From Pseudomonas sp. UBA1879 (GTDB taxonomy: Bacteria > Pseudomonadota > Gammaproteobacteria > Pseudomonadales > Pseudomonadaceae): a stretch of 64,000 bases of DNA. The position numbers were made by a program, and so were the translations under genes. Below are positions 63,354-64,000 of this stretch, piece after piece; within the stretch, counting starts at the first letter, position 1, and each line of letters begins with the position of its first letter. The notes beneath the pieces were generated by a model, which made no database searches, was not told where the DNA came from, and saw only the letters and a program-made list of their open reading frames with translations. The stretch is from contig NZ_DDHJ01000017.1 in NCBI RefSeq assembly GCF_002338065.1, positions 33,381-97,380 on the forward strand, written 5' to 3'.

Positions 63354-63986
63354 ATGACCACAGCCAACGTTTACCAACAGCGGCCAACGACCGAGGCCAA
63401 AGCCGAGTCGCCGCTGTTTCACGCCGATCTGAAAAGCCTGGTCGGCAAGGGCCGCACCCATCCGGGTGTGGTGCTGCGCGAGAAAAAATTGCTGGGCCAC
63501 CTGACCTTGCGTGGCGATGCCCATGATCCTGCGTTCGCCGCCGGTGTCCACAAAGCGCTGGGCATGGAACTGCCTGCCGCGTTGACGCTGGTGTCCAGCG
63601 GCGACAGTTCGATTCAATGGATGGGTCCTGATGAGTGGCTGCTGATCGTCCCGACTGGCGAAGAATTTGCGGTTGAACAGAAGCTGCGTGACGCGCTGGC
63701 CGGTTTGCACATTCAAGTGGTCAACGTCTCTGGTGGCCAATCGATCCTGGAACTGACCGGCCCGAACGTGCGCGACGTGCTGATGAAGTCCACCAGCTAC
63801 GACGTGCACCCCAGCAACTTCCCGGTCGGCAAGGCCGTCGGCACAGTGTTCGCCAAGTCGCAGTTGGTGATTCGTCGCACCGGCGAAGACACCTGGGAAC
63901 TGCTGATTCGCCGCAGCTTCGCTGATTACTGGTGGTTGTGGTTGCAGGATGCGAGCGCTGAGTACGGCCTCGGGATCGCAGCGTAA
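63354..63986 (+). CDS. soxG: Sarcosine oxidase subunit gamma
   Basis: The 210-residue product has SSIQWMGPDEWLLIVP and VVNVSGGQSILELTGPNVRD, the pattern of the small gamma subunit that completes the SoxBDAG complex. It is the last complete gene in the window. Confidence 0.93.
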   Translation: MTTANVYQQRPTTEAKAESPLFHADLKSLVGKGRTHPGVVLREKKLLGHLTLRGDAHDPAFAAGVHKALGMELPAALTLVSSGDSSIQWMGPDEWLLIVPTGEEFAVEQKLRDALAGLHIQVVNVSGGQSILELTGPNVRDVLMKSTSYDVHPSNFPVGKAVGTVFAKSQLVIRRTGEDTWELLIRRSFADYWWLWLQDASAEYGLGIAA

Positions 63987-64000
63987 AGGATTTTCACGCT

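Overview
The window is most likely from a Pseudomonas chromosome of the fluorescens/syringae type. The evidence is a long hut (histidine utilisation) cluster with two HutH paralogues, a soxBDAG sarcosine oxidase operon led by glyA, a KatA-type catalase, CadR/CadA, and many Pseudomonas-style REP inverted doublets (REPINs) in the gaps. No rRNA, tRNA, CRISPR array, integrase or transposase was found.

Region 1 (1 to about 22.5 kb) is an accessory island of mostly unfamiliar, short, strand-switching genes. It holds a partial class III nucleotidyl-cyclase-like gene at the left edge and a KAP P-loop NTPase lying between two copies of a ~125 bp direct repeat. The second repeat copy runs into a CcdA-like antitoxin tail. 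Next come an XRE regulator pair, a run of metallophosphoesterase, two unknown genes and a HAD hydrolase, then a HEPN protein, several PD-(D/E)XK-like nucleases, a stand-alone Fe(II)/2-oxoglutarate oxygenase, and a convergent sce7726/beta-protein pair. The most striking item is a translationally coupled pair (12067-16465): a protein with two ribbon-helix-helix-like segments, then a 1103-residue fusion of an ImmA/IrrE metallopeptidase, a UvrD-type helicase and a four-cysteine Cas4/AddB-like C-terminal domain. The island stops at a 5'-truncated thyA remnant (22563-22850).

Region 2 (23.2-29.9 kb) carries cfa, katA and the divergent cadR/cadA pair with a clear MerR-type operator, followed by a tandem array of six REPIN units.

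Region 3 (29.9-51.9 kb) is the hut cluster. On the minus strand, in transcription order, it reads hutU, an NCS1 permease (likely urocanate), hutX, hutW, hutV, hutH1, hutH2, hutT, hutI, hutG. A sigma54-type promoter and a HutC operator precede hutU. hutD, hutC and the divergent hutF lie further right, separated from hutU by ~5.9 kb holding an ECF sigma/NrsF pair, a SigK/RskA pair, a second RskA behind a sigma-factor remnant, a DUF3455 protein and NhaA. HutH1 lacks the Ala-Ser-Gly triplet that forms the MIO cofactor; HutH2 has it.

Region 4 (51.9-64 kb) begins with a 311 bp tandem duplication, then blc, a small lipoprotein gene, ltaE, a TraX-family gene, alaC, and the glyA-soxBDAG operon. A large nested hairpin lies between soxB and soxD. 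glyA and sox together link sarcosine demethylation to one-carbon and serine/glycine metabolism.
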